Assembly (NCBI GenBank): GCA_021200565.1
Contig: JAJQGJ010000014.1
Span: 1-64,000 of the forward strand
Direction: 5' to 3'
DNA length: 64,000 nucleotides
From: Oscillospiraceae bacterium
GTDB lineage: Bacteria; Bacillota; Clostridia; Oscillospirales; Ruminococcaceae
Positions 9,363-18,149 of the stretch are shown one piece after another (within the stretch, counting starts at the first letter, position 1; the number at the start of each line of letters is the position of its first letter). The translations under genes and the position numbers were made by a program. The notes under the pieces are model-generated. The model made no database searches, was not told the DNA's origin, and saw nothing but the letters and a program-made list of their open reading frames with translations.

Positions 9363-10079
9363 TTAATATTCAACCGTTTCGTTTGTGGTTACGTTTCCGT
9401 CTTCGTCGTATTCCTTGGTTGTGGTCTTCGAGAGAGTAAGAATGCCGTCATCCGAAACTGTGTATTCCTCCTGATAGCTGCGCTCGGTTGCGGCGCTCTC
9501 ATAATAGGTTTCGCTGCCGGTGTAGTAGGTGGTGACGCCGGTTTCGGAGTTATAGACATAGTTTTCCCAGACAACCTCGGTTATATTTCCGTCGCTGTCG
9601 AGGCAGATGCAGGTGTAATATGTCGAATCGGTTGCGACCTGATAGCTGACCGTCTGGCGGATGGGGTTGATTCCGACATAAGCCTCATAACCGGTCATGA
9701 CGCCATCTTCATAATAGATTGCGAGAACGCCGTCGGCATCGGTGTAGCTGTTTTCCTCATCGTAGTTGAGATACATGTCGAGCCCGAGCTCGGTCAGCAC
9801 TCCATCCTCCGTCTCAATGCGATAAGATTCGAAGTAGTAATAGTCGCCGAGGAGGGTGTAGTCTTCTCTTGAGATGTAGGTGTCGCCATCGCCCAAACCG
9901 AGAGTTATGTCGCTTGCGCCGCTCTTCGTTCCGCTTTCAACCGTTTCTGAGCTGCCGGAAGAGCTTGTGGTGGTGTCGCTATTTGTTTTTGAACTATCTC
10001 CGCAGCCCGAAAATGCGAAGAGAACTCCGAGAGCCGTCAGAAGACAGAAAAGAGTTCTTATTTTCTTGTTTTTCAGCAT
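9363..10079 (-). CDS. Secreted lipoprotein of unknown function
   Basis: A 238-residue lipoprotein. The signal peptide MLKNKKIRTLFCLLTALGVL ends at lipobox FSGC, giving a lipidated Cys near residue 26. A Ser/Thr/Gly-rich linker of about 35 residues follows, then a beta-rich, tyrosine-rich, acidic domain with repeating blocks of the type YYTGSETYYES and EYDEDGNVTTNETVEY, reminiscent of MORN or toxin_R-like beta repeats. Function is unknown. A small hairpin (CCCGC/GCGGG) sits just upstream of its ribosome binding site. Confidence 0.7.
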   Translation of the reverse strand: MLKNKKIRTLFCLLTALGVLFAFSGCGDSSKTNSDTTTSSSGSSETVESGTKSGASDITLGLGDGDTYISREDYTLLGDYYYFESYRIETEDGVLTELGLDMYLNYDEENSYTDADGVLAIYYEDGVMTGYEAYVGINPIRQTVSYQVATDSTYYTCICLDSDGNITEVVWENYVYNSETGVTTYYTGSETYYESAATERSYQEEYTVSDDGILTLSKTTTKEYDEDGNVTTNETVEY

Positions 10080-10153
10080 AAAAGCCTCCGCCTCCCGCCA
10101 AAAAAAGCGGGATAATATTTTTATTTTTCCTTTTGTAAAGGTTAATATTCATT

Positions 10154-10513
10154 TTCTGCGACCAAGCCTGTAAGCCGAGTTCTGTCGTGTACGGCAATCT
10201 ATCTAGACTTCCTGTCGCCAGGAAGTTCAAGCCACCTATTACAGAATACCCGCCGAGCAGGCGTTGGCATTCCGTTCCAAACGGTGTTGCATCAAACAGG
10301 GTTTACATGGCAGCGTGGTCTCCCACGCTCCGGTGAGCTCTTGCCTCGCCTTTCCATCCTTACCTGGTAACCCAGGCGGTTTATTTCTGTTGCACTTTCC
10401 CTAAGGTCGCCCTCGGCTGACGTTATCAGCTGTTTTGCTCTGTGATGCTCGGACTTTCCTCATCCGACGTGAAAACTCACGTCGTCCGCTACCGTATAGC
10501 TTACTCGCAGACT
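10154..10513 (-). ncRNA. rnpB: RNase P RNA, bacterial type A
   Basis: The catalytic RNA of RNase P, which removes tRNA 5' leaders. Read on the minus strand it shows conserved region I (GAGGAAAGTCCGAGC), the TAGGGAAAGTGCAACAGAAA segment, and conserved region V (ACAGAACTCGGCTTACAG). The ends pair as helix P1 (CTGCGAGTAAGC with GCTTGGTCGCAG), which sets the borders to within a few bases. Confidence 0.95.
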
Positions 10514-10608
10514 GATATATTTTACAATGTTAGTCGGAAAAAGTCAACCCTATTCACAATATTTTTCATGTATTCGCTTTCGTTTTTCAGCTTACTGTCA
10601 CAATGGGC

Positions 10609-10637
10609 TTGAAAAATGTTGCGGAATGAGTTATAAT
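10609..10637 (+). promoter_or_regulatory. Promoter of the pullulanase gene
   Basis: TTGAAA, 17-base spacer, TATAAT. The resulting leader of about 200 bases passes through a palindromic repeat. Confidence 0.7.
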
Positions 10638-10678
10638 ATATAATGACTATATATCCAGGTTTTGCTTTCAGCGAAACT

Positions 10679-10800
10679 TGCACCCCTCAGTTGCCTTCGG
10701 CGACAGCTCCCCTTGGCAGGGGAGCCATAATTGTGCGAATCTAAGCCTCCCCTGTCAAGGGGAGGGGGACCGCCGCCGAAGGCGGTGGTGGAGGGGTTCT
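10679..10800. repeat. Palindromic intergenic repeat (CTCCCCTTG family), copy 1
   Basis: Inverted ends ACCCCTCAG... and ...GGAGGGGT enclose two internal palindromes of the type CTCCCCTTGGCAGGGGAG and a CCGCCGCCGAAGGCGGTGG hairpin. It lies in the pullulanase 5' leader. Related copies occur near 17.2, 23.8 and 31.4 kb. Confidence 0.75.
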
Positions 10801-10846
10801 ATTTTGGGCGAAGCCCAAACTTCACTACAACCACTGGGGGAATACG

Positions 10847-12730
10847 ATGGATTCCAAAAAGGCAGAATATATTGATTCAAACTTCAGGTATGACGGGGTT
10901 TTAGGGGCGGAGGTTTCGGATTGTGAGACTGAATTCTCTGTCTGGGCTCCTGAGGCGGACGCTGTTGCGGTCTGCTTATATAAGCACAATGAGGACGAGC
11001 ATCCCCATCTCTGCGCTGCTATGACAAAAAGCGATCTCGGTGTCTGGAGATACACCCACCCGGAATCGCTCTATGGCGTTTTCTACACCTATATGTACAC
11101 CTACGGCGGCAAGACTAGCGAGGGCGTCGACCCATATGCAAGAGCTGCAGGCGTCAACGGCGACAAAGGCTGCATCATCGACCCGTCAACTCTCAATCCC
11201 GACGGCTGGGATGACTATGGCTATGTTCCTCTAAAAGCGAACACCGACGCCATTATCTATGAAGTCAGCGTGAGAGATTTTTCGGTTGACGAATCAAGCG
11301 GAATTGAGCCGGAGAAACGTGGCAAGTTCACGGCATTCACGGTTGAAGACAGCTGCACTCACGGAGGCGAGCCCACGTGCCTCGAGCATATCAAAGACCT
11401 TGGCGTCACCCACGTTCAGCTGATGCCTGTATTCGACTTTGACCGGCTGGACGAAGCGCATCCCGAAAGCTCCTACAACTGGGGCTACGATCCGGAGAAC
11501 TACAATATTCCCGAGGGCTCCTATTCGACGGATCCTTTCGACCCGTCGGTGAGAATCAGGGAGTATAAGGAGCTGGTTCTCTCGCTCCACAAAAATGGCA
11601 TCGGCGTTGTTATGGACGTGGTTTACAATCACACGTTCAAATCTATGGATTCCTACCTCAGCAAAGCCTATCCCGAATACTACTACAGATTCAAGAACCA
11701 CAAGCTCTCTAACGGCTCCGGCTGCGGAAATGAAATCGCTTCTGAGAGGGCGATGGTGAGAAAATACATCGTCGATTCTGTTGTATACTGGGCGACGGAA
11801 TATAAAGTCGATGGCTTCCGGTTTGACCTGATGGCTTGCCTTGACATTGATACTATCAACGAAATTTCAAGGCGGCTGACCGAAATAAATCCGAATGTGA
11901 TTCTCTATGGCGAGGGCTGGACAGGCGGAGATTCGGCGCTTGAGGGCGAGAAGTCCGCAAACAAATTCAATTCCTACATGACTCCCTATGCCGCATATTT
12001 CAACGACAACTACCGTGACGCAATCAAGGGCGGAACCTTTGTCGACAAAGCCACCGGCTACATAAGTGGGAATTTCCACCTGAAGCAGTCGGTTGCGGAT
12101 GGATTACTCGGCAAGCAAGACTGGAACTGCAATCCCTGCCAGATAGTCAACTATGTCGAAGCTCACGACAACCTGACCCTATGGGACAAGCTAGCCGTTT
12201 CGAGCAGCGCTCATGAGAGAGATCGCCGGAAGATGGCAAGGCTTGCAGCAGCTCTTGTGTTCCTGGCTCAGGGAATTCCGTTTATCCAGGCGGGGCAGGA
12301 GTTCCTGCGTTCAAAGCCGCTCGGCAACGGCGACTACGACAGAAACAGCTACCGTTCGCCGGACAGTGTCAATTCTCTTAAGTGGTGGTCTATCGCTGAA
12401 AACAAGCTGACAGTCGACTACTACAAGGGGCTCATCGCTTTCAGAAAGGCTCATCACCTGCTGAGGCTCAGCCTTAGAACTGAGATTCTTTCACACAGCG
12501 AGACTCTTCCCTCTCCCGACGGAACGATCATGGTTCATCTTTTTGACGAGAATGAAGAGCTGCTGATACTCGTGAACCCGATTCCGAGAGCCAAGATGAT
12601 AGGGCTTCCCGACGGCGAATGGCAGCTCCATATCGCCGACATAAAAGCATCACTGACGCCGCTTGCGACATATTGCGAGGGAGTATTCGTCCCGCCTATC
12701 TCGTGCATGGTGATGAAGAAGTTGAAGTAA
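10847..12730 (+). CDS. pulA: Type I pullulanase
   Basis: A 627-residue GH13 enzyme that hydrolyses alpha-1,6 branches in pullulan and glycogen. It has an N-terminal CBM48-like beta domain (residues 1-100, FSVWAPEAD), the type I pullulanase signature YNWGYDP near 210, and catalytic segments DVVYNH, VDGFRFDLMA (nucleophile Asp), YGEGW (acid/base Glu) and VEAHDN. No signal peptide is present, so it acts in the cytoplasm on imported maltooligosaccharides or stored glycogen. GGGGGA precedes the start. A dipeptidase gene follows 16 bases later. Confidence 0.92.
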   Translation: MDSKKAEYIDSNFRYDGVLGAEVSDCETEFSVWAPEADAVAVCLYKHNEDEHPHLCAAMTKSDLGVWRYTHPESLYGVFYTYMYTYGGKTSEGVDPYARAAGVNGDKGCIIDPSTLNPDGWDDYGYVPLKANTDAIIYEVSVRDFSVDESSGIEPEKRGKFTAFTVEDSCTHGGEPTCLEHIKDLGVTHVQLMPVFDFDRLDEAHPESSYNWGYDPENYNIPEGSYSTDPFDPSVRIREYKELVLSLHKNGIGVVMDVVYNHTFKSMDSYLSKAYPEYYYRFKNHKLSNGSGCGNEIASERAMVRKYIVDSVVYWATEYKVDGFRFDLMACLDIDTINEISRRLTEINPNVILYGEGWTGGDSALEGEKSANKFNSYMTPYAAYFNDNYRDAIKGGTFVDKATGYISGNFHLKQSVADGLLGKQDWNCNPCQIVNYVEAHDNLTLWDKLAVSSSAHERDRRKMARLAAALVFLAQGIPFIQAGQEFLRSKPLGNGDYDRNSYRSPDSVNSLKWWSIAENKLTVDYYKGLIAFRKAHHLLRLSLRTEILSHSETLPSPDGTIMVHLFDENEELLILVNPIPRAKMIGLPDGEWQLHIADIKASLTPLATYCEGVFVPPISCMVMKKLK

Positions 12731-12746
12731 AGAAAGAAGCATAATT

Positions 12747-14147
12747 ATGGACAACAATACTAAAGAAAAACTCTTTGCCTACATCGACTCACTTGAGGGC
12801 GAGATGATTGAGACTTTATCGGAACTGATTTCGTTCCCGAGCTATCAGCAGGAGGCAGCCGAGGGTGCGCCGTTTGGTGTGCCGGTAAGGGAGTGCCTTG
12901 ACCATGCGCTGGCGATCTGCGAAAGCTTCGGGATGAAGACCAAGAATTTTGACGGCTATGCCGGAACGGTCACTTTCACTGACGGCGAGCCGGAGCTTGG
13001 AATTCTTGCTCACCTTGATGTCGTTCCGGAGGGAACCGGATGGACAAGCGATCCTTACACTGCAAGAATCTCAGGCGGCAAGCTCTATGGCAGAGGCGCT
13101 ATCGACGACAAAGGTCCGGCGGTTTCGGTTATCTATGCTATGAAAGCCTTGAAAGACCTGAAAATCCCGCTCAAGAAGGGCGTCCGCCTTATCTTAGGCA
13201 CCAACGAGGAGAACGGCTCAGGCTGCATGAGATACTACTTTTCGAAGGAGAAGCCGACCAAGTATTCATTCACTCCCGATGGCAACTACCCGGTCATAAA
13301 CATCGAAAAGGGCATGATAAGAGGCGCATTTGAGTGCGAAATCCCCGCAGAGGATGGCAGAACTCTCGTGGAGTTCCATGGCGGAAAGATTGTCAATGCC
13401 GTTCCGGAGCTGGCTTCGGCAGTTGTGAAGAATGTCAGTGCAGACGAAATCTCGAAAGCTGCTACTGAACTCAATTCAGAAGTCGGCTTTGCGCTTTCTG
13501 AGAGCGGCGACTGCATCAGGATAGAAGCCCACGGCGTGAGTGCTCATGCATCGATGCCAAGCATGGGAAAGAATTCGGTCACGGCTCTTCTTGAACTTCT
13601 GAATAAGCTAAGTCTTGATGGCGAGATCGGCAAGAAGATTGCAGCACTCTGCGAGCTCTTCCCTTATGGCGAGACTAACGGCAAGAGCGTCGGAATCGAC
13701 TTCAGTGATGAGCAGTCGGGCGAGCTGACATGCCTACTGAGCATTTTGGATTACGAAAACGGCAAATTAACCGGCTGTAACGACATCAGGCTTCCCGTAA
13801 GCTTTACTGTCAACGATATTCTGAGCGTATATAAGCCCGCACTCGAAGCAAAAGGCTTCGCAACCCACAGAAGCATGGGTATGGAGCCGCACTATGTCCC
13901 ATCGGACAGCCCATTCGTAAAGACGCTTCTTGGCGTTTACGAAGAGGTAACCGGCGAAAAGGGCGAGTGCATTGCAATCGGCGGCGGCACCTACGTTCAT
14001 GATATAGAAGGCGGAGTTGCATTCGGAGCGGAATTTATGGGTGAGGACAACCACATGCATTCAGCTGATGAGTCTATAAAGCTCGATCAGCTCGTCCTCA
14101 ACGCAAAGATGTTTGCTCTTGCAATTCTACGAGTCTGCGGGGACTAG
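12747..14147 (+). CDS. pepV: Sapep/PepV-type Mn/Zn-dependent dipeptidase (M20 family)
   Basis: A 466-residue M20 peptidase. Metal-site signatures are LGILAHLDVVPEG near residue 80, GRGAIDDKGP near 115, and the catalytic Glu pair in GTNEENGSGC near 150, followed by the lid domain and a C-terminal His segment DNHMHSADE. Length matches PepV dipeptidases that trim dipeptides in the cytoplasm. It probably shares the pullulanase transcript, although the two roles are unrelated. Confidence 0.88.
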   Translation: MDNNTKEKLFAYIDSLEGEMIETLSELISFPSYQQEAAEGAPFGVPVRECLDHALAICESFGMKTKNFDGYAGTVTFTDGEPELGILAHLDVVPEGTGWTSDPYTARISGGKLYGRGAIDDKGPAVSVIYAMKALKDLKIPLKKGVRLILGTNEENGSGCMRYYFSKEKPTKYSFTPDGNYPVINIEKGMIRGAFECEIPAEDGRTLVEFHGGKIVNAVPELASAVVKNVSADEISKAATELNSEVGFALSESGDCIRIEAHGVSAHASMPSMGKNSVTALLELLNKLSLDGEIGKKIAALCELFPYGETNGKSVGIDFSDEQSGELTCLLSILDYENGKLTGCNDIRLPVSFTVNDILSVYKPALEAKGFATHRSMGMEPHYVPSDSPFVKTLLGVYEEVTGEKGECIAIGGGTYVHDIEGGVAFGAEFMGEDNHMHSADESIKLDQLVLNAKMFALAILRVCGD

Positions 14148-14182
14148 TCCCCCAAAAAAATTCATTTGAAAGGAGGTAAACT

Positions 14183-14944
14183 TTGAGTATCTTTAAGAAA
14201 AGAAAAACAGCAATAGCATTCGTTGATTACGAATATTGGTATTATACATATCAGAATTTTTACAGCATAGACACCGATCCGCTTGCATGGCGCAAGGAGC
14301 TTGAGAAAGAATATGATCTTAAGGATGTCATGGTGTTCGGCGACTTTTCGGAACCGAAAATAAGCGCAGAGCTCCCAAAGCTTCGTACAGTCACCAACAC
14401 AATAGTTGAGACCGGCAACACCGACTCTCACCGCAAAAAGGACATGACCGACTTCATCATGCTCGACTATATTTACCAGACGGTAAACCACCGCAAAAAC
14501 GTCGACGCAATCATTATTTTCACCGGTGACGGACATTTTCGGTCGGTTGTGAAGTACATAAATCAGACCTTGCGAAAGACGGTGGTCGTATATGGTATCA
14601 AGGGCTCATTCTCCCGTCAGCTCCAGCTCGCAGCCACGAAGGTTGTGACTCTTCCCACAGAAGACATCCTCCAGAAGAGCTACAGCATGATGATTATCTC
14701 GAATTTCGCCCGCATTGCGAATAAACCGAATGTTGTGCCGACATTCAGAACTGTTATTTCCGCAGTTTCAAAAAGAAACGGCGTCCCTGAGGAGAGCATC
14801 CGGGACGCACTTCAGAAGCTCATGGAAGACGGCTATGTCTGCCAGATAACCCAGCCGATGAAGTCCCGCCAAGGCATGAGAAATGTTAAGATTGTCGTGC
14901 CGGTTTGGGATAAGCTCATCAGGGACGGATACTGGAATGAATAA
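14183..14944 (+). CDS. NYN-domain (LabA/DUF88-like) putative RNase
   Basis: A 253-residue protein that uses a TTG start placed after AAAGGAGGTAAAC. Residues 9-150 form a PIN-like NYN nuclease domain: FVDYEYWYY, KKDMTDFIMLDYI and IIIFTGDGHFRSVVKY supply the usual acidic metal-binding residues. Residues 165-250 look like a winged helix module that may bind nucleic acid. Function within RNA turnover is inferred from the family. Confidence 0.8.
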   Translation: MSIFKKRKTAIAFVDYEYWYYTYQNFYSIDTDPLAWRKELEKEYDLKDVMVFGDFSEPKISAELPKLRTVTNTIVETGNTDSHRKKDMTDFIMLDYIYQTVNHRKNVDAIIIFTGDGHFRSVVKYINQTLRKTVVVYGIKGSFSRQLQLAATKVVTLPTEDILQKSYSMMIISNFARIANKPNVVPTFRTVISAVSKRNGVPEESIRDALQKLMEDGYVCQITQPMKSRQGMRNVKIVVPVWDKLIRDGYWNE

Positions 14945-14948
14945 AAAA

Positions 14949-14982
14949 AGCCTCTCCACAAATTGTGGGGAGGCAATTTTTA
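14949..14982 (+). terminator. Terminator between NYN gene and rpiB
   Basis: GCCTCTCCACA and TGTGGGGAGGC arms with AATTTTT after and a run of A before, so it can work for both convergent genes. Confidence 0.8.
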
Positions 14983-14989
14983 TGAGAAA

Positions 14990-15433
14990 TCAATACTTCT
15001 CTTCAAGCTTGGTTATGAGATCAACCCTTCTCTGATGCCGTCCACCTTCAAAGTCTGTGGTGAGGAAGATGTCGACGAGTTCGTTTGCAAGACCTGGTCC
15101 TACTACCCTGCCGCCGAGGCAGAGGGCGTTGGCGTCGTTATGAAGACGGGTGTACTTTGCCGAGAAAGCGTCCGAGCAAGCGCAGGCACGGATGCCGTTT
15201 ATCTTGTTCGCCGCTATCGAGATTCCGATGCCGGTGCCGCATATCAAAATCGCACGATCGACATTTCCGGCGACAACCTCACGGCAGACCATCTCCGCTG
15301 CGTCAGGATAATCAATCTTCTCGCCAGGCGCAACGCCATAATCGATATAATCGACTCCGATTTCATCAAGGTGCTTCCGGATTTCCATCTTCAGCTCCGC
15401 ACCCGCATGATCATTTCCAATTCCGATTTTCAT
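14990..15433 (-). CDS. rpiB: Ribose-5-phosphate isomerase B
   Basis: A 147-residue isomerase interconverting ribose 5-phosphate and ribulose 5-phosphate in the pentose phosphate pathway. IGNDHAGAELK gives the N-terminal substrate loop, and ILICGTGIGISIAANK contains the catalytic Cys with the phosphate-binding loop; RLHNDANALCLGGRV is also conserved. The ATG at 15433 is preferred over an upstream GTG because AAAGG is correctly spaced for it. Confidence 0.92.
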   Translation of the reverse strand: MKIGIGNDHAGAELKMEIRKHLDEIGVDYIDYGVAPGEKIDYPDAAEMVCREVVAGNVDRAILICGTGIGISIAANKINGIRACACSDAFSAKYTRLHNDANALCLGGRVVGPGLANELVDIFLTTDFEGGRHQRRVDLITKLEEKY

Positions 15434-15475
15434 AGTTGTCTTCACCTTTCATAAAATGTTATATAGAATCACTCA

Positions 15476-15523
15476 TGGCTCCCCTACGCTTAGGGGAGCT
15501 GGCGCGAAGCGCCTGAGGGGTTA
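15476..15523. repeat. Palindromic repeat overlapping the 3' end of tsaB
   Basis: CTCCCCTACGCTTAGGGGAG plus a GGCGCGAAGCGCC hairpin, the same family as the copies at 10.7 and 23.8 kb. The tsaB reading frame runs into it. Confidence 0.75.
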
Positions 15524-16209
15524 TCTTTTAAATCTTTCTCCGCCTTAGTAACCTGCAAATATCTTACCCTTAAATCTTCTGCAGTTCCAGCTTCATCCAA
15601 ATGGGATAAAGCCGCAGAAATCACTCCGGTAGCTTGTTGAAGCCTGTTTTGAACCGGTGCCAAGCGGACTCGGTCTTCTTCTGCAAAAAGCTTCTGCTTT
15701 ATTTCTTCGGCTGCGTCGCCGGTGAGGATGATGTCGCCCGCAGTCTCTTCCGCAAGAGCTTTCACGGCTTCATAGCCGGTGACATCGTCCGGCTTGACCA
15801 CCGTCAGCTTCCCGCCGTCGGAGGAATACGCTCCGAAATAGACAACCTCCGGGCGGGCTTTCATCAGTGAGAAGATGGTGCCCTTTGCGGCAAGCGAATT
15901 TGCAGCGAGCGCCTCAAGAGTCGAAATTCCGACGCAGCTGCCACCCACAGCACAAAGACCTTTCACAAGCGCAACTCCTATCCTGAGCCCAGTGTATGAG
16001 CCGGGACCGTTCGAAACGGCTATGAGGTCAATGTCACCGATGGTGAGCTCTGTGTCAGAAAGAAGCCGCTCAACAAACGGCAGAATCACCTGGGAATGGG
16101 TGAGCTTTGTGTAAACCGTGGTCTGACCCAAGACTATTCCGTCACGATAAACGGCGCAGGATGCGGTTTTGCCGGAGGTATCAATTCCTAATATTATCAA
16201 ATCTGTCAT
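15490..16209 (-). CDS. tsaB: tRNA threonylcarbamoyladenosine biosynthesis protein TsaB
   Basis: A 239-residue ASKHA-fold partner of TsaD/TsaE in making t6A37 of ANN-decoding tRNAs. ILGIDTSGKTASCAV and SNGPGSYTGLRIGV are the family signatures; the N-terminal half is typical and the C-terminal half divergent, as usual. The last ten or so residues (NPSGASRQLP) are encoded by an intergenic palindromic repeat, an extension not expected in the family. It overlaps tsaE by 29 bases. Confidence 0.92.
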   Translation of the reverse strand: MTDLIILGIDTSGKTASCAVYRDGIVLGQTTVYTKLTHSQVILPFVERLLSDTELTIGDIDLIAVSNGPGSYTGLRIGVALVKGLCAVGGSCVGISTLEALAANSLAAKGTIFSLMKARPEVVYFGAYSSDGGKLTVVKPDDVTGYEAVKALAEETAGDIILTGDAAEEIKQKLFAEEDRVRLAPVQNRLQQATGVISAALSHLDEAGTAEDLRVRYLQVTKAEKDLKDNPSGASRQLP

Positions 16210-16630
16210 CTCCGATTATTGTTATCTTCCGGGAGCTCTCGCCCGTCACTTCGAAATCTATAATTATCGTATCTTGGGGGAGCTCAGCTGCTATATTTTC
16301 GCTCCACTCTATTGCCAGAACGGCGTCGGAGCCAAGATAGTCATAGAAGCCTATCGATTCAAGCTCATCCGGGTCTGCAATTCTGTACATATCGAAGTGA
16401 TAAAGAGGAGTTTTGCGGGGCTCGGAATATTCGTTGACAATGGCGAATGTCGGGCTGCTGACGTCGTCACGAAGCCCCAGACCAACCGCCAGACCATGGG
16501 TGAATGTGGTCTTCCCGGCTCCAAGCCCTCCACGAAAAGCCACAACATCGCCGCCGTGAAGAAGCCTTCCCACAGCCTCTCCCAGAGCTATTGTCTCATC
16601 AGCCGAATTTGTTTCAAAAATCTCAGTCAT
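16181..16630 (-). CDS. tsaE: tRNA threonylcarbamoyladenosine biosynthesis ATPase TsaE
   Basis: A 149-residue P-loop ATPase. Walker A is GGLGAGKTT near residue 34, followed by the switch region SSPTFAIVNEY, HFDMYRI and AIEWSEN typical of TsaE. It energises TsaBD turnover. It begins directly at the stop of the deaminase gene and overlaps tsaB at its 3' end, which implies one tightly coupled operon. Confidence 0.93.
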   Translation of the reverse strand: MTEIFETNSADETIALGEAVGRLLHGGDVVAFRGGLGAGKTTFTHGLAVGLGLRDDVSSPTFAIVNEYSEPRKTPLYHFDMYRIADPDELESIGFYDYLGSDAVLAIEWSENIAAELPQDTIIIDFEVTGESSRKITIIGDDRFDNIRN

Positions 16631-17116
16631 TTAATATCCGAACTTTCCCTCAATCGAATCGTCATTCAGCACCCAATCGAAAACGTCGATAACACGATAG
16701 TTTTCATCGTCATCACGGATTATTACCCGTTCGATTCCGGCATTGATTATGACACGCTTGCACATCGAGCAGCAGGAGGAATTTTTTATGTACTCCCCGG
16801 TGTCCGCTTCCCGTCCGCAAAGATAGAGCGATGCGCCTATCATGCTCTCACGAGATGCGTTGATGATGGCGTTCATTTCGGCGTGGACAGAACGGCAGAG
16901 CTCATATCTCTCGCCTCTCGGAATATTCAGCTGAGTGCGGACACAATAGCCAAGATCCGAACAGTTTTTTCTGCCACGTGGCGCACCGACATAGCCGGTT
17001 GAAATAATCTGGTCGTTATTGACGATTACAGCACCATATCTCCGTCTTAAGCATGTTCCCCTTTCCGAAACCGCATCTGCGATGTCGAGGTAGTAGTTAA
17101 TCTTGTCTCTGCGCAT
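16631..17116 (-). CDS. dCMP deaminase-like cytidine deaminase
   Basis: A 161-residue zinc deaminase. The catalytic zinc site is HAEMNAI near residue 78 plus the SSCCSMCKR pair near 114-118; an additional CSDLGYC segment resembles the ComEB/dCMP deaminase second zinc region. It likely supplies dUMP for thymidylate synthesis. It is first in an operon with tsaE and tsaB. Confidence 0.85.
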   Translation of the reverse strand: MRRDKINYYLDIADAVSERGTCLRRRYGAVIVNNDQIISTGYVGAPRGRKNCSDLGYCVRTQLNIPRGERYELCRSVHAEMNAIINASRESMIGASLYLCGREADTGEYIKNSSCCSMCKRVIINAGIERVIIRDDDENYRVIDVFDWVLNDDSIEGKFGY

Positions 17117-17186
17117 AGTATCTCTCCTCCCGAATTGAGTTGTTTGTTATAGTGTAGCACATTTTGGGGAGATATGCAAGAGGGAA

Positions 17187-17252
17187 TACGCACCCTCTCT
17201 GTCAGCTTCGCTGACATCTCCCCCGGAGGGGGAGACAAGAAGTGCGCCCCTC
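17187..17252. repeat. Palindromic intergenic repeat, copy 3
   Basis: CACCCTCTCTGTCAGC, GCTGACA and CTCCCCCGGAGGGGGAG palindromes upstream of rsmE, same family as the 31.4 kb element. Confidence 0.7.
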
Positions 17253-17299
17253 CGTTTGTGAAATCACAGTGAAATACGAACGAAATCTGAAATTTCCTC

Positions 17300-17328
17300 T
17301 TGAAAATCAACGGCTATAAGATTATAAT
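17300..17328 (+). promoter_or_regulatory. rsmE promoter
   Basis: TTGAAA, 17-base spacer, TATAAT, 29 bases upstream of the rsmE start. Confidence 0.7.
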
Positions 17329-17356
17329 TTAAGTACAGATTTTTCGGAAAGGGAAT

Positions 17357-18079
17357 ATGATGCCGAGATTCTTTGTTTCAGAGCCGCCAAGCGGCGGGAT
17401 TATAACTATCGACGGGTCCGATGCCGTTCACATCGGAAAATCGCTTCGGATGGCTGTCGGGGATGAGCTCACCGTCTGCCGGAATGGGATCGACTATCAG
17501 TGCGAGATTATCGGGATAACCCGGGAGGACGTTACACTTAAAGTCATCAGCGAGTCGCCGTCGAACGAACCGAATATTCAGCTGACCCTATTCATGGCGA
17601 TGCCGAAGCTCGACAAGCTTGAACTCATCGTCCAGAAGTCGGTTGAGCTTGGTGTCGTAAGAATTTGCCCGGTGCTGACAAAAAGGTGCATTTCAAGACC
17701 GGATAATGAGCGGTTTAAATCGAAAAGAGAGCGGCTCCAGAAGATAGCTCTCGAAGCGGCGAAGCAGTCGGGGCGTGGAATTATCCCCGAGGTTTCGGAC
17801 ATAATGAGCTTTGATAGGTGCGTCAGCGAAATGGCAAGAATGGATCTGGGAATCGTCTGCTACGAAAAAGGCGGAGTCAGTCTCAGAGACATAGAGATCA
17901 GTAAAGCTCAGAAAATCGGGCTGTTTATCGGCTCGGAAGGCGGATTTGAGCCGGGCGAGATAGAAATTCTCGAAGAAAGCGGCATCAGGAAGGTCTGGCT
18001 CGGAGACAGGATTTTGCGGTGTGAGACTGCACCCTTGGCTGCGACCACCATAATCATGTTTTTGACCGGTAATATGTAA
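17357..18079 (+). CDS. rsmE: 16S rRNA (uracil1498-N3)-methyltransferase
   Basis: A 240-residue SPOUT methyltransferase. The N-terminal PUA-like domain carries DAVHIGKSLRMAVGDELTV; the catalytic knot contains KRCISR, ALEAAKQSGRGIIP, IGSEGGFEPGEIE (SAM-binding) and LGDRILRCETAPLAA. All family motifs are present. Start at the first of two tandem ATGs after GGAAAGGGAAT; the second is equally possible. Confidence 0.95.
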   Translation: MMPRFFVSEPPSGGIITIDGSDAVHIGKSLRMAVGDELTVCRNGIDYQCEIIGITREDVTLKVISESPSNEPNIQLTLFMAMPKLDKLELIVQKSVELGVVRICPVLTKRCISRPDNERFKSKRERLQKIALEAAKQSGRGIIPEVSDIMSFDRCVSEMARMDLGIVCYEKGGVSLRDIEISKAQKIGLFIGSEGGFEPGEIEILEESGIRKVWLGDRILRCETAPLAATTIIMFLTGNM

Positions 18080-18149
18080 ATGGGGTATTGCATTTTTCTC
18101 AAATGTGTGCTATATTTAACTTAAGAAAAACTGAAGGAGATGTTTTCAG

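Noticed and set aside
11294-11701. 135-codon minus-strand frame inside the pullulanase gene
   Set aside because: Shadow of a high-scoring GH13 frame; no ribosome site or recognisable domain.
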